From: Aldehydirespirator sp965221605
GTDB taxonomy: Bacteria > Actinomycetota > Acidimicrobiia > Acidimicrobiales > Aldehydirespiratoraceae
Length of the DNA stretch: 64,000 nucleotides
Direction: 5' to 3'
NCBI GenBank assembly: GCA_965221605.1
Contig: CBDCSK010000008.1
Location: forward strand, 62,001-126,000
Within the stretch, counting starts at the first letter, position 1. Each line of letters starts with the position of its first letter. The notes below the pieces were generated by a model. That model searched no databases, was not told the origin of the DNA, and saw nothing but the letters and a program-made list of their open reading frames with translations. Below, piece by piece: positions 1 to 8,180 of the stretch. Position numbers and translations under genes: made by a program.

Positions 1-118
1 TGGGCCCGACCACTGCGACGATCTCCCCGGCGGCCACCTCGAGGTCGATGCCGTGCAGCACCGGGAATCCCCCGTAGCCGGCCTCGAGAGCCTCGACGCG
101 AAGGACGGCCTCGCTCAT
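1..118 (-). CDS. livF: Branched-chain amino acid-type ABC transporter ATPase, LivF-like (partial)
   Basis: This is the first 39 residues of an ABC ATPase that runs off the left edge. The N-terminus has the aromatic A-loop tyrosine (EAGYGG) and ends at the start of the Walker A motif (VVGP). Its ATG lies inside the stop region of livG (ATGA overlap, 115-118), so the two are translationally coupled. In the HAAT importer family LivF is the second ATPase, which energises the LivHM permease from the cytoplasm. The role follows from operon position as much as from the short sequence. The substrate cannot be told and need not be an amino acid, since such systems also import amides, urea and aromatic acids. 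Confidence 0.85.
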   Translation of the reverse strand, partial: MSEAVLRVEALEAGYGGFPVLHGIDLEVAAGEIVAVVGP

Positions 119-894
119 GGGCTCCCGTCCTCTCCGCCGTCCTCGCCGAGGTACACCCGCATGACGTCGGGGTTGGCGGCGATCTCGGCGGGAGGCCCCG
201 AGGCCAGCAGCGCGCCCCGATCGAGCACGTGCACCTCGTCGGCGATCTGCATGAGGAACGAGAGGTTGTGGTCGATGATCAGGCTGCCCAGTCCCCGCTC
301 GTCGCAGAGCCGGCGTACGAGCTGCGACAGCCGTCCGATGTTGGCCGGGGCGACCGCAGCGGCCGGCTCGTCGAGCAGCAGCATCTTGGGCTCGGCCATC
401 AGTGAGCGGGCGAACTCGAGAAGCTTGCGGTCACCGGCTGACAGCTCGTCGGTACGGACATCGAGCAGATCGGCCATGCCCAACTCTGCGGTGATCTCCT
501 CGGCCCGGGCCCCGGACGTCCGCTCATGGTCGCGCGCCTTGCGGCTCAGTCCGAGCGCCCCGACCGGGGTCTCGACGAAGTGGGGGGTGGCCGCGGCGAG
601 CATGCTCTCGCGCACGGTGAGAGTGGTGAACCCGACCGGGGTCTGGAAGGTCCTGATGAGCCCGAGCTCGGCCACCCGCCACGGCGGCAGCCCGTCGATG
701 CGCTGATTGCCGAAGCTGATCGAACCCCGATCCGGGGGGTCGAAGCCGGTGATGGCGTTGAACAGGGTGGTCTTTCCGGCGCCGTTGGGCCCGATCAGCG
801 CGGTGACCCTGTCCTGGGGCATGACCGCCGACACATCGTCGACGGCGACCACGCCGCCGAAGGTCTTGCGGACGGTGTCGAGCACGAGCTCCAT
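115..894 (-). CDS. livG: Branched-chain amino acid-type ABC transporter ATPase, LivG-like
   Basis: This is a 259-residue ABC ATPase, normal length for LivG. Walker A is GPNGAGKT near residue 35, the signature is LSAGDR near 155, and Walker B is LLLDEP near 175. The D-loop after Walker B reads AAAVAP rather than the usual family AGLNP-type sequence, a mild divergence. The ATG at 894 is chosen because the protein then begins right before the first ATPase strand; a longer open frame upstream is only read-through of livM in another frame. It is cytoplasmic and pairs with LivF to drive LivHM. It is followed by livF with a 4-nt overlap and preceded by livM 8 nt upstream. Confidence 0.9.
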   Translation of the reverse strand: MELVLDTVRKTFGGVVAVDDVSAVMPQDRVTALIGPNGAGKTTLFNAITGFDPPDRGSISFGNQRIDGLPPWRVAELGLIRTFQTPVGFTTLTVRESMLAAATPHFVETPVGALGLSRKARDHERTSGARAEEITAELGMADLLDVRTDELSAGDRKLLEFARSLMAEPKMLLLDEPAAAVAPANIGRLSQLVRRLCDERGLGSLIIDHNLSFLMQIADEVHVLDRGALLASGPPAEIAANPDVMRVYLGEDGGEDGSP

Positions 895-902
895 GCGTGC
901 CC

Positions 903-1892
903 CTACCCGCCCGAGCCTTGAGTGGCTCCGGCTGGGCGCGAGTCTCCTGCGGACCGTCCGGCCGGGCGGTTGCCCGCCCCGAACGCGCTCCGCTCCGAGA
1001 ACAGCCCGTCCGGGCGGAAGCGCAGCACCAGTACCAGCAGCAGGCCCACCAGGAACGGTTCGATGGCGACCAGGATGTTGATATGGGAGGGATCGACCTC
1101 GATGAGGCCCACTGCCTCGGTGAACACGATCAGGACGAAGGCTCCGGCGAGGCCTCCCCGGATGCTGCCCAGGCCCCCGATGACCAGGGCGGTCCACACC
1201 GTGAACGTGATGCCCGGCGCGAACAGCTGCGGTGAGACGGCCCGGATGTAGAAGAGGTACACCGGGGCGGTGGCCCCGATGAGGACTCCGGCCAGTATGA
1301 AGGTCTTGATCCTCATCCGGTTGACCCGCTTGCCCAGCGCGAGGGCGACCGCCTCGTTGTCGCGGGCGGCCCGGAGCGTCCGGCCGAACGGTGAGATCCC
1401 GATCTGGCGGGTGACGACATACATGACGGCCGCGGCCGCCACCGCGATGCCGAGCAGGACGTAGTTGTAGTCGCGGCCGGTGACGAAGCTGTCGAAGGGG
1501 CGGTTGATGTTGGGCACCCCCAGCGTGCCCCGGGTCAGGTCGGCCTGGATGATCACCAGCTGGCGGATGATCTCGGCGAAGGCCAGCGTGGTGATGAGGA
1601 AGTACTCGCGCCTTAATCGGAGCGCGGGCGCGCCGATGGCGAAGGCCACCAGACCGGTGAACAGCGCCGACAGCGGCCAGGCCACCCACATCGACAGCCC
1701 GGGCGCGAACCGCATGCCGAGATCCGGGTCGGCGGTGAGGATGACGTAGCAGTAGCTGCCCGCTGCCAGCAACCCGGCGATGCCGAGGTCCCACATCCCG
1801 CCCCAGCCGGACTCGACGTTGAGCGCCATGGCCAGGCTGGCGTAGATCGCGGCCAGCGTCAGCACGCCCACCCAGAAGATGGGATTGGTCAC
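903..1892 (-). CDS. livM: Branched-chain amino acid-type ABC transporter permease, LivM-like
   Basis: This is a 329-residue integral membrane protein with about ten hydrophobic segments and the LivM-type motif (NVESGWGGMWDLGIAG) near residue 25, followed by the conserved transmembrane core containing ALRLRREYFLI-type residues. The C-terminus (FRPDGLFSER) is the usual LivM cytoplasmic tail, followed by a low-complexity extension of about 25 residues. With LivH it forms the inner-membrane channel. It sits 31 nt downstream of livH and 8 nt upstream of livG in one operon. The family assignment is secure; the transported substrate is unknown. Confidence 0.9.
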   Translation of the reverse strand: MTNPIFWVGVLTLAAIYASLAMALNVESGWGGMWDLGIAGLLAAGSYCYVILTADPDLGMRFAPGLSMWVAWPLSALFTGLVAFAIGAPALRLRREYFLITTLAFAEIIRQLVIIQADLTRGTLGVPNINRPFDSFVTGRDYNYVLLGIAVAAAAVMYVVTRQIGISPFGRTLRAARDNEAVALALGKRVNRMRIKTFILAGVLIGATAPVYLFYIRAVSPQLFAPGITFTVWTALVIGGLGSIRGGLAGAFVLIVFTEAVGLIEVDPSHINILVAIEPFLVGLLLVLVLRFRPDGLFSERSAFGAGNRPAGRSAGDSRPAGATQGSGG

Positions 1893-1923
1893 GGCGCTGC
1901 CGTCCCGGTCCTGACGGTGGCGA

Positions 1924-2793
1924 TCATGCCACCACCGCGTCCTTGCGGCGCTGGATGGACAGGATCCCCTCCGGCCGCAGTATCAGCACCGCGACCAGCA
2001 CCCCGAAGGCCACCACCGGCCGGTAGGCGGTGGGGATGATCAGCGCGGAGACGTCCATCATGATCCCCAGCAGCAGCCCGGCCAGGATCACACCGGTGAT
2101 GCTGCGCAGGCCTCCCAGCACCGCGGCGGCCAGCACGATCAGGATGTTGTGCCAGCCGATCTCGGTGTTGACCGCACCCAGCACTCCGAGCATCACCCCG
2201 GCCATGGCCCCGAACGCCGAGCTGATGAACCAGATCGTGTTGGACACGGTGCGCACCGGCACGCCCCTGACCCGGGCCAGGTCGTCGTTGCTGGCCACGG
2301 CCCGGATGGCCCGGCCCAGTCCGGTGGAGTTGAGGAAGAGCTGGAGCGCGGCGATGCTGCCGAACGCCAGCCCGATGATCACCAGTTCGTTGGTGGCGAT
2401 GCCGATGCCCGCGAAGCGATGGAGGCTGCCCGACACGTCGGGGTAGAAGCGGGCCTGCGTCCCGAACAGCGCCAGGATGGCGGCATACATCATCAGCGCC
2501 AGCCCGATGGACGTGAACAGCAGCACGGTGCCGCCCTGGTGGCGCACCGGCTGGAAGAAGATCGAGGACAGCACAACCCCCAGGGCGCCGAGCCCGACCA
2601 CGGTGATGGCGCCGGCCAGGAAGATGTTCATGCCGTAGGTGTCCACCAGCACCACGCCGACGAAGGCGCCCAGCGCCATCATCTGGGCGTGGGCGACGTT
2701 GAGGAAGTTCTCGGTCTGTCGCACCAGCGCGAAGCCGAGGGTCGCCACGGCCAGGATGCTGCCGGTGACGATCCCGAAGACGACGTTCTGCAC
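1924..2793 (-). CDS. livH: Branched-chain amino acid-type ABC transporter permease, LivH-like
   Basis: This 289-residue permease begins MQNVVFGIVTGSILAVATLGFAL and contains the LivH signature FLNVAHAQMMALGAF near residue 30, which is the conserved loop of this family. Hydrophobic segments alternate through to the C-terminal LRPEGILSIQ motif. Length and motifs match the family. It is the first permease gene after livK, from which it is separated by 80 nt that contain a perfect GC hairpin (2818-2852). That layout suggests the binding protein is expressed more strongly than the membrane parts, which is common for such operons but inferred here. Confidence 0.9.
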   Translation of the reverse strand: MQNVVFGIVTGSILAVATLGFALVRQTENFLNVAHAQMMALGAFVGVVLVDTYGMNIFLAGAITVVGLGALGVVLSSIFFQPVRHQGGTVLLFTSIGLALMMYAAILALFGTQARFYPDVSGSLHRFAGIGIATNELVIIGLAFGSIAALQLFLNSTGLGRAIRAVASNDDLARVRGVPVRTVSNTIWFISSAFGAMAGVMLGVLGAVNTEIGWHNILIVLAAAVLGGLRSITGVILAGLLLGIMMDVSALIIPTAYRPVVAFGVLVAVLILRPEGILSIQRRKDAVVA

Positions 2794-2817
2794 GGCGGGC
2801 TCCCCGGGGAGGGACCT

Positions 2818-2852
2818 GGCGGCCGGCCCGGGAGATCTCCGGGCCGGCCGCC
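2818..2852 (-). terminator. GC-rich hairpin between livK and livH
   Basis: A perfect 14-bp inverted repeat (2818-2831 with 2839-2852) encloses the 7-nt loop GAGATCT. No T-tract follows on the minus strand, so it is more likely an attenuator or a 3' stabiliser of the livK mRNA than a full intrinsic terminator. Confidence 0.5.
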
Positions 2853-2873
2853 GCGGTCAGGCTCGCGTCCGGT

Positions 2874-4121
2874 CTAGGACGGCTTGACCAGCGTCGGGTC
2901 GAGCTCGATGTTCTCCCGGACGGCCCAGTCCCCGTCCTGCACGTGGATCACCGCCATCACCGGCGACAGCAGGTTGCCCACGCTGTTCAGGTTCATGTTG
3001 GACGTGGTGCCGTGGTAGTCGATGTCGTTGCCGGCCTCGAGCTCGGCCAGGCCCTGGGCGTAGGTGAAGACCTCCACGCCGGGCGGGTTGGCGATCTCGT
3101 GGATCGCGGCGGCCACCGCCGCGCCGTCGGTGGTGCCGGCCTTCGCCGTGGCCAGGCCCAGGACGATGTACTGGTCGTACTGCCAGGCGTCGTAGAAGGC
3201 GATCTCGGGCGGGTCGCCGATCTTGGCCTCGAACCTGGGCACGTAGGCGTCCCAGGCCGGGTTGCCCTCGGTGTCGTAGGCGGTGGCGCCGACGATGGCT
3301 GAGGCGCCCTCCACACCGCTGATGATCTCGGCGATCTCGGGGCTGAGGAGGTCGGTCGTCAGGATCAGGGGAATGTCGGAGTAGCCGCGGCGCTGCCACT
3401 CGTTGAGGAGCGGCACGCCCGTCTCGAAGCCGGCTGCGATGTAGACGGCGTCAGGGCCCGACTCGAAGGCCTGCGCGACCTGGGCCGCGTAGGTGGTCTC
3501 CCCGGCGTTGAAGCGGACGTCCTCGGTGATGGAGCCGCCCATCTGCTCGGTGAAGACGGCCTTGAAGACATTTGCGGGACTCTCGGTGCCCTCGCTCAAC
3601 TCGACCAGCATGGCCACGCTGCGGTAGCCCTCGTCGCGGGCCACCTGGGCGCCGACGATGCCGTTGTCGGTGTCGGAGGGGATGATCCGGAACACCATGT
3701 CGCCGCCGGTGTTGTCCAGCTCGGTGGTGCCGCAGGTGCTGCAGATCGTCGGGATCTGCAGCTCGTGCACCGTGTCGAAGATGGCGATCATGCCGTCGGA
3801 CTCGATCCCGCCCAACGCGTGGATCCCGTCGACCTCGGTCAGCTCGGCGAAGCCCGATACCGCGCCCTCAGGCGTCGATCCGTTGTCCTCCACGATCAAC
3901 TGGACCTCGCGGCCGAGCACACCGCCGGCCGCGTTGAGCTCCTCGACGGCCACTTCCGCCGCGGCCAGAGCCCAGTGGCCCCAGGGTCCATAGTCCCCCG
4001 ATTGTCCGTTGAGGAAGCCGTACTTGACGGGCCCCTCATCTGCGGCATCACCGCTATCACCGCTGCAAGCTGCGGCGGCCACGAGGCCGACCGCGAGCAG
4101 CGCCACGAGTACGCGCTTCAC
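2874..4121 (-). CDS. livK: ABC transporter periplasmic-type substrate-binding lipoprotein, LivK/LivJ-like
   Basis: This 415-residue protein has a signal peptide of about 18 residues and a lipobox ending at Cys19 (AAAAC), so it is exported and lipid-anchored. The body is a type 1 periplasmic-binding fold: FLNGQSGDYGPWG near residue 35, then VEELNAAGGVLGREVQL, the typical HAAT receptor start. The GTG start at 4121 is supported by a strong AAGGAG ribosome-binding site at 4129-4134. The protein captures solute outside the membrane and hands it to LivHM. Its neighbours (Rieske oxygenases, cupin, hydrolase) make an aromatic or carboxylated growth substrate plausible, but that is inference. Confidence 0.9.
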   Translation of the reverse strand: MKRVLVALLAVGLVAAAACSGDSGDAADEGPVKYGFLNGQSGDYGPWGHWALAAAEVAVEELNAAGGVLGREVQLIVEDNGSTPEGAVSGFAELTEVDGIHALGGIESDGMIAIFDTVHELQIPTICSTCGTTELDNTGGDMVFRIIPSDTDNGIVGAQVARDEGYRSVAMLVELSEGTESPANVFKAVFTEQMGGSITEDVRFNAGETTYAAQVAQAFESGPDAVYIAAGFETGVPLLNEWQRRGYSDIPLILTTDLLSPEIAEIISGVEGASAIVGATAYDTEGNPAWDAYVPRFEAKIGDPPEIAFYDAWQYDQYIVLGLATAKAGTTDGAAVAAAIHEIANPPGVEVFTYAQGLAELEAGNDIDYHGTTSNMNLNSVGNLLSPVMAVIHVQDGDWAVRENIELDPTLVKPS

Positions 4122-4222
4122 CGTTTATCTCCTTCCAGATACCGGGTCGGGACGACCCAGCCGACATCTGCTAGCCCATAGCGTGGCACCAAATCCGCCG
4201 TCTAGCCACACTCGGAGACAAA

Positions 4223-4729
4223 TTGTCTGACAGAAGGACGTTCCAAGACCGGTCTGAACTGGATTACACGACGGCCACTGCTGCCAATGCACTTGGCGCT
4301 GATGCTCTCGACGGGTTCCTGGCGCACCGTCACGACGGCCGGCTCGGAACGGTTCGATCTGACGGCTGGCCGCACGTGACACCGATCTGGTTTCTCTGGG
4401 AGGAGTCGCTGCTCCGGTTCTCGCTCGGCGCCAGCCGGCTGCACCTTGCCAACCTCAGGAGCGACGCCCGGGCGACATTCTGCGTAGGTGAGGATCTCGA
4501 GCGCGACGGCTCGGGCCGCGGGACGATCGCGGCGGTGGCCTTCGGGCGGGCAACCATCACCACGATGGAGGACGACGAGGCCTTCGTGCGGGCCATGACG
4601 GAGGCCGTCCTCGGGCGCTACCGCCCCACCGATGAAGCGATCGTGTGGGCCGAGGACCGGGCCATCGTCACCCTCGCTCCCCACCGGTGGCTGACGTGGG
4701 CGAGCCCGCCGACCGCGCCCGAGCGTTGA
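4223..4729 (+). CDS. PPOX-class flavin/F420-binding split-barrel protein
   Basis: This 168-residue protein resembles pyridoxamine-5'-phosphate-oxidase-like proteins. The N-terminal strand pattern LGTVRSDGWPHVTPIWFLWEE (about residues 41-61) is the classic FMN or F420 split-barrel opening, followed by RLHLANLRSDARATFCV. The start is TTG at 4223 with GGAG about 7 nt upstream; no better start lies before the conserved part. It is transcribed away from livK across a gap of about 100 nt. Members in actinobacteria often reduce substrates with F420H2 or bind haem or biliverdin. Which cofactor is used here cannot be decided from the sequence alone. Confidence 0.75.
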   Translation: MSDRRTFQDRSELDYTTATAANALGADALDGFLAHRHDGRLGTVRSDGWPHVTPIWFLWEESLLRFSLGASRLHLANLRSDARATFCVGEDLERDGSGRGTIAAVAFGRATITTMEDDEAFVRAMTEAVLGRYRPTDEAIVWAEDRAIVTLAPHRWLTWASPPTAPER

Positions 4730-4752
4730 GCCGGCCCCGCCGGACCGACGCT

Positions 4753-5571
4753 TCAACCGGCAACCGGTTCGCCGTGGACCTCGAACAGGAAGGCGCGCAG
4801 GGCCGCATTGACCTGGTCGGGACTCTCGAGGTTCACGGTGTGGCCTGCGCCGGGGATCGGCACCAGGTAGGCCGAACCGATGGCCGCGACGGTGGCGCGG
4901 GCGTCATCGATCCCGATGGCCTCGTCCTCGAGTCCGTGTATGGCCACCGCCGGCACGTCGATGGTGGCCAGGCGTCCGCTGATGTCGTCCTGCATGAGCC
5001 AGGAGCAAACCTCGTGGTACACGGCGTCGCCGCGGTGGCCCGCCCAGCGCTCCACCCAGTGCCGGACCATCTCGGGGCGGTTGCTGCGGGTCGAGGCTGA
5101 GAAGCAGATCCGAGCCTCTTCCAGCGCGAAGTCGCGGCCGACCTGCGGCGCGCCGAGCAGGGGACGGTAGTGCTGCTCCCAGTTGGACTGGTCGGCTTCC
5201 GAGTAGCTCAGGCCACTGCTCGCGATCAGGACCAAGCCGTCGATGCGGTCCGGATGGCGGAGCACGACCCGCAGCGCCATCCAGCCGCCCATCGACATGC
5301 CGGCGATCACGCAGCGCTCGATCTTCAGGCTGTCCAGCAGGCGGACGCAGTCGTCAGCAAGGTCGTAGAGGCTGTAGGGGCCCTTCCAGCGGGCGCCGCG
5401 GGCGCGGTGGTCGAAGGCCACCACCCGGTAGTGGTCACTGAGTGCCTGCAACTGGGGCTCGAACATCGTGCGGTCCATCATGGAGCCGTGGCTGAAGACC
5501 ACCGGGGGACCCTGACCCGCCTCGTCGTAGGCCACTCCGGCGACCTCTGCGGAGATGATCGGTCCGGTCAC
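4753..5571 (-). CDS. Alpha/beta hydrolase
   Basis: This 272-residue alpha/beta-fold hydrolase carries the oxyanion region VVFSHGSMMD (near 25), the nucleophile elbow GMSMGGW with Ser93, and the catalytic His in GAGHTVNLES near the C-terminus. An acidic residue in HGLEDEA is a likely third triad member. The reading frame stays open another 89 codons upstream, but that extension is not protein-like; the GTG at 5571 has a GGGAG ribosome-binding site 7 nt away and starts just before the first strand. It is convergent with the PPOX gene and divergent from the cupin. Substrate unknown; ester, lactone or C-C bond hydrolases of ring-cleavage pathways share this fold. Confidence 0.8.
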   Translation of the reverse strand: MTGPIISAEVAGVAYDEAGQGPPVVFSHGSMMDRTMFEPQLQALSDHYRVVAFDHRARGARWKGPYSLYDLADDCVRLLDSLKIERCVIAGMSMGGWMALRVVLRHPDRIDGLVLIASSGLSYSEADQSNWEQHYRPLLGAPQVGRDFALEEARICFSASTRSNRPEMVRHWVERWAGHRGDAVYHEVCSWLMQDDISGRLATIDVPAVAIHGLEDEAIGIDDARATVAAIGSAYLVPIPGAGHTVNLESPDQVNAALRAFLFEVHGEPVAG

Positions 5572-5623
5572 TTGGGTTCTCCCGGCGGTCGGCGCGGACC
5601 CGGCGCCCGCGGCGACAGGGTCA

Positions 5624-5629
5624 TACACT
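5624..5629 (+). promoter_or_regulatory. -10 box for leaderless cupin gene
   Basis: TACACT lies 6 nt before the GTG at 5636 and there is no ribosome-binding site. The placement matches the other leaderless-type starts in this window. Confidence 0.5.
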
Positions 5630-5635
5630 CCCGGC

Positions 5636-6034
5636 GTGGCCAAGAACAAGCCCCAAGTCGTGCCCTTGGCGTCGGTGGAGGTCAGAGCACCCGAGGACGC
5701 CCCCACCAAGGTCCGTATCGCCAGGATGATCACCAACGCCCGCTGCGGCTCCAACATGTTGCTGGGCGTGGCGTGGGTGCAGCCCGGCGAGAAGACCAAC
5801 CGCTGGTCCACCCAGGGCGACGACGAACTTGAGCCCAACGACCACCATTACGGCTACCTGGAGGAGGTCTACTTCATCCTCCACGGCAACTTCCGTCTTG
5901 AGTGGGACGAGGGCGTCCTGGAGTTCGGGCCCGACGACGCGGTCTACCTTCCGGCCGGTTGGCAGTACCAGCTCGAGTGCGTGGGCGACGTGCCGGGCAT
6001 GCTGGTCTACGGCTTCTCGCCCACGCCCGAATAG
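5636..6034 (+). CDS. Cupin-domain protein
   Basis: This 132-residue protein has a single cupin barrel: HHYGYLEEVYFILHGNFRLEWD forms cupin motif 1 (around residues 64-85), with metal-ligand candidates His-His and Glu, and FGPDDAVYLPAGWQYQLE is the second motif, lacking the usual histidine. The start GTG at 5636 is preferred over an in-frame ATG at 5555 because only from there is the sequence protein-like and because a -10 box sits 6 nt upstream. It stands 56 nt before the LLM gene on the same strand. It may be a small dioxygenase, isomerase or sensor for the local pathway; the family does not fix the reaction. Confidence 0.75.
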   Translation: MAKNKPQVVPLASVEVRAPEDAPTKVRIARMITNARCGSNMLLGVAWVQPGEKTNRWSTQGDDELEPNDHHYGYLEEVYFILHGNFRLEWDEGVLEFGPDDAVYLPAGWQYQLECVGDVPGMLVYGFSPTPE

Positions 6035-6078
6035 GCGCGGCGGCAGTCCCGCCGGCAGCGTCGCCGCCACGACACGGC

Positions 6079-6084
6079 CAGGGT
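6079..6084 (+). promoter_or_regulatory. -10-like box before LLM gene
   Basis: CAGGGT ends 6 nt before the GTG at 6091. It keeps the A2 and T6 positions of the -10 consensus. Confidence 0.35.
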
Positions 6085-6090
6085 CCACCG

Positions 6091-7077
6091 GTGCGCTACG
6101 GGGTGACGCTCCAGGCCGTCGCCGAGCCGGCCGAGTTCGTGGAACTGGCCCGCTGGATCGAGCGGCTCGGCTACGACGATCTCTGGGTCGGCGACTCGTC
6201 GCTGCACTGCGGCGACGCCTACGTGTACGCCACGCTCGCCCTCCAGGCCACCTCCCGGCTCAGGGTCGGCACGTCGGTCACCAACCCCCTTACCCGCCAC
6301 ACCGGCATAACTGCCAACGTCTTCCGGTCGCTCGACCAGCTCGGTCCGGGACGGGTGGTCTGCGGGACGGGCGTCGGCGAGCGGCCGCTGATCGAGTTGG
6401 GCTTCTCCAGGGCGAAGCTCTCGACCCTCGTCGAGCACATGGACGCCATGCGGCGGCTCTGGCGGGGCGAGACGGTGGACGCCCGGGTCGGGCGCCAGCG
6501 GCTGGTGGGATCGCACCTGCGGTCCGCCGCGGGCTCCATCCCGATCTTCGTGTCGGCCTCGGGTCCCCGCACGATCGAGACCGCGGGCCGCCACGCCGAC
6601 GGCGTCCTAATGCTGGTGGGCCTCTGGCCGGAGCCGCTTCGACAGGCTCTCGAACAGCTCCAGCAGGGACGGCGCGACAGCACCGTGGACCGCTTCGAGA
6701 CCGCCTGCTGTCTCTACGGGGCGGTCGACGACGACGAGACGGAGGCCATCGAGTCGGCCAGGGCCATCGTGGCGTGGCTGGCCAAGGCGTCACCGCCGGC
6801 GGCGCGGGCTGCGGGCATGCCCGACGATCTGATCGAGGACATCGACGCCAATTACAGCGGTCGCGAGTTCCAGGAGGCCCGCCGGGCCGCCGCGGTCGTG
6901 CCCGACGCGGTGGTGCAGCGGGTGGCCCTCGCCGGAGGCCGCAAGTACGCCGAGGACAAGCTGGCCTGGCTCGACTCGGCCGGCATCGACACCGTGAATC
7001 TCGGGCCCCTGGCCCCGGACCCCCGGCCGACCATCGCGGCCGTGGCCGAGATCGCCGGGCTGGAGCCGACCGGTTGA
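6091..7077 (+). CDS. LLM-class F420-dependent oxidoreductase
   Basis: This 328-residue luciferase-like monooxygenase-fold protein begins VRYGVTLQAVAEPAEFVELARWIERLGYDDLWVGD, the typical beta1-alpha1 of the F420 branch. It also has a PGRVVCGTGVG-type strand after residue 80 and SIPIFVSASGPRTIETAGRHADGVL near 155, the conserved cofactor-binding strand. The GTG at 6091 is chosen because upstream codons show no homology. F420 versus FMN use is inferred from actinobacterial context. It is the first of three LLM proteins in the window and sits directly upstream of the Rieske genes, so it may act in the same catabolic route as a reductase or dehydrogenase. Confidence 0.85.
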   Translation: MRYGVTLQAVAEPAEFVELARWIERLGYDDLWVGDSSLHCGDAYVYATLALQATSRLRVGTSVTNPLTRHTGITANVFRSLDQLGPGRVVCGTGVGERPLIELGFSRAKLSTLVEHMDAMRRLWRGETVDARVGRQRLVGSHLRSAAGSIPIFVSASGPRTIETAGRHADGVLMLVGLWPEPLRQALEQLQQGRRDSTVDRFETACCLYGAVDDDETEAIESARAIVAWLAKASPPAARAAGMPDDLIEDIDANYSGREFQEARRAAAVVPDAVVQRVALAGGRKYAEDKLAWLDSAGIDTVNLGPLAPDPRPTIAAVAEIAGLEPTG

Positions 7078-7169
7078 CCGGGGGCCGGTCTGCGGGCGGC
7101 ATGGCCATCGTGGTAAGGGTCTGACATATAGTTGCACCGTCCCGATCCGAGCCAATTTGGGGGAAGGCC

Positions 7170-8138
7170 ATGAGTAACGCGCTGCGCCAGTACTGGCACC
7201 CAGTGGCCGCCGTCGAGGAACTTGACAGCGGCCCCATCAAGACCACCCTTCTCGACGAGGACCTGGTGGTGTACCGCGCCGGCGGCGAGATCCACGCCCT
7301 GCAGGATCTGTGCATCCACCGGGGCACGCCCCTGTCGCTGGGCTCGGTGAACGCCGACGGCTGCATCGTGTGCCCCTACCACGGCTGGACCTACGACACC
7401 AGCGGCAAGTGCGTCCATATCCCGTCGCAGCCGCCCGACCGCCAGCGGATCCCGTCGCAGGCGAGGGTGCCCTCCTACCGGACCGCGGAGCACTACGGGC
7501 TGGTCTACGTGGCCCTTGAGGAGCCGGTCGCCCCGGTGCCGGACTTCCCCGAGTTCTACGACGACGGGTTCCACATGATCAGGCCGGGCGAATGGACGTG
7601 GGATGCCAGCGCGGCCCGGTTCGTGGAGAACGCCATCGACACGTCTCACCTTCCGATCGTCCATCCGGGCCTGCTGGCCGATGCGTCGGCCACCGTCATC
7701 GCCCCCTTCGACATGGAGGAGACCGACCGTGGCTACGCCTTCTCGGCCAGGCGCCACGATGTGGACGAGGCCATGTTCGGCGACGCCGACGAGCTGGTCA
7801 CCCAGAAGACGTGGGTGGAGATCCCCTTCAGCTGGCGCCTGCTGATAACCGCCGAGTCGCAGAGCACGGTGGTGTTCATCGCCAACCAGCCGGTCTCCCT
7901 CAAGAAGGTCCGCTTCTGGGAGTTCGTCGGCATCAAGGGCCGCCAGGACCAGACCGACGACGAGATCATCGCCTTCCACCAGAAGGTCATCGAGCAGGAC
8001 CGCCACATAGTCGAGAACCAGAGGCCCGAGATGCTGCCGCTGGACATCACCGCGGAGCTTCACCTCCGGGTGGCCGACGAGCCCGCCCTCGAGTACCGGC
8101 GCCGCCTGGCGGCGGTGGCCGGCGCAGAATACGCCTGA
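7170..8138 (+). CDS. Rieske (2Fe-2S) non-haem iron oxygenase
   Basis: This 322-residue protein has a Rieske domain at the N-terminus (Cys48-x-His50 and Cys68-x2-His71, in CIHRG and CPYHGW) and a C-terminal catalytic domain with a candidate mononuclear iron motif DTSHLPIVH near residues 156-164. Length and domain order match the PobA/VanA-like demethylase or hydroxylase group, which uses an external reductase. A GGGGGAAGG ribosome-binding site precedes the ATG. It is 42 nt upstream of a second, larger Rieske oxygenase. The two together suggest successive hydroxylation or demethylation steps on an aromatic or alicyclic acid. No dedicated reductase or ferredoxin gene is present, so electrons must come from elsewhere. 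Confidence 0.85.
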   Translation: MSNALRQYWHPVAAVEELDSGPIKTTLLDEDLVVYRAGGEIHALQDLCIHRGTPLSLGSVNADGCIVCPYHGWTYDTSGKCVHIPSQPPDRQRIPSQARVPSYRTAEHYGLVYVALEEPVAPVPDFPEFYDDGFHMIRPGEWTWDASAARFVENAIDTSHLPIVHPGLLADASATVIAPFDMEETDRGYAFSARRHDVDEAMFGDADELVTQKTWVEIPFSWRLLITAESQSTVVFIANQPVSLKKVRFWEFVGIKGRQDQTDDEIIAFHQKVIEQDRHIVENQRPEMLPLDITAELHLRVADEPALEYRRRLAAVAGAEYA

Positions 8139-8180
8139 GGGCTCAGCCCGCAGCGCACATCAAGAAAGGAGCGATTCCCC

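Noticed and set aside
115..1794. Single 559-residue minus-strand ORF covering livG and more
   Set aside because: Only the last 259 codons are LivG; the front is out-of-frame reading of livM, which is itself a good gene.
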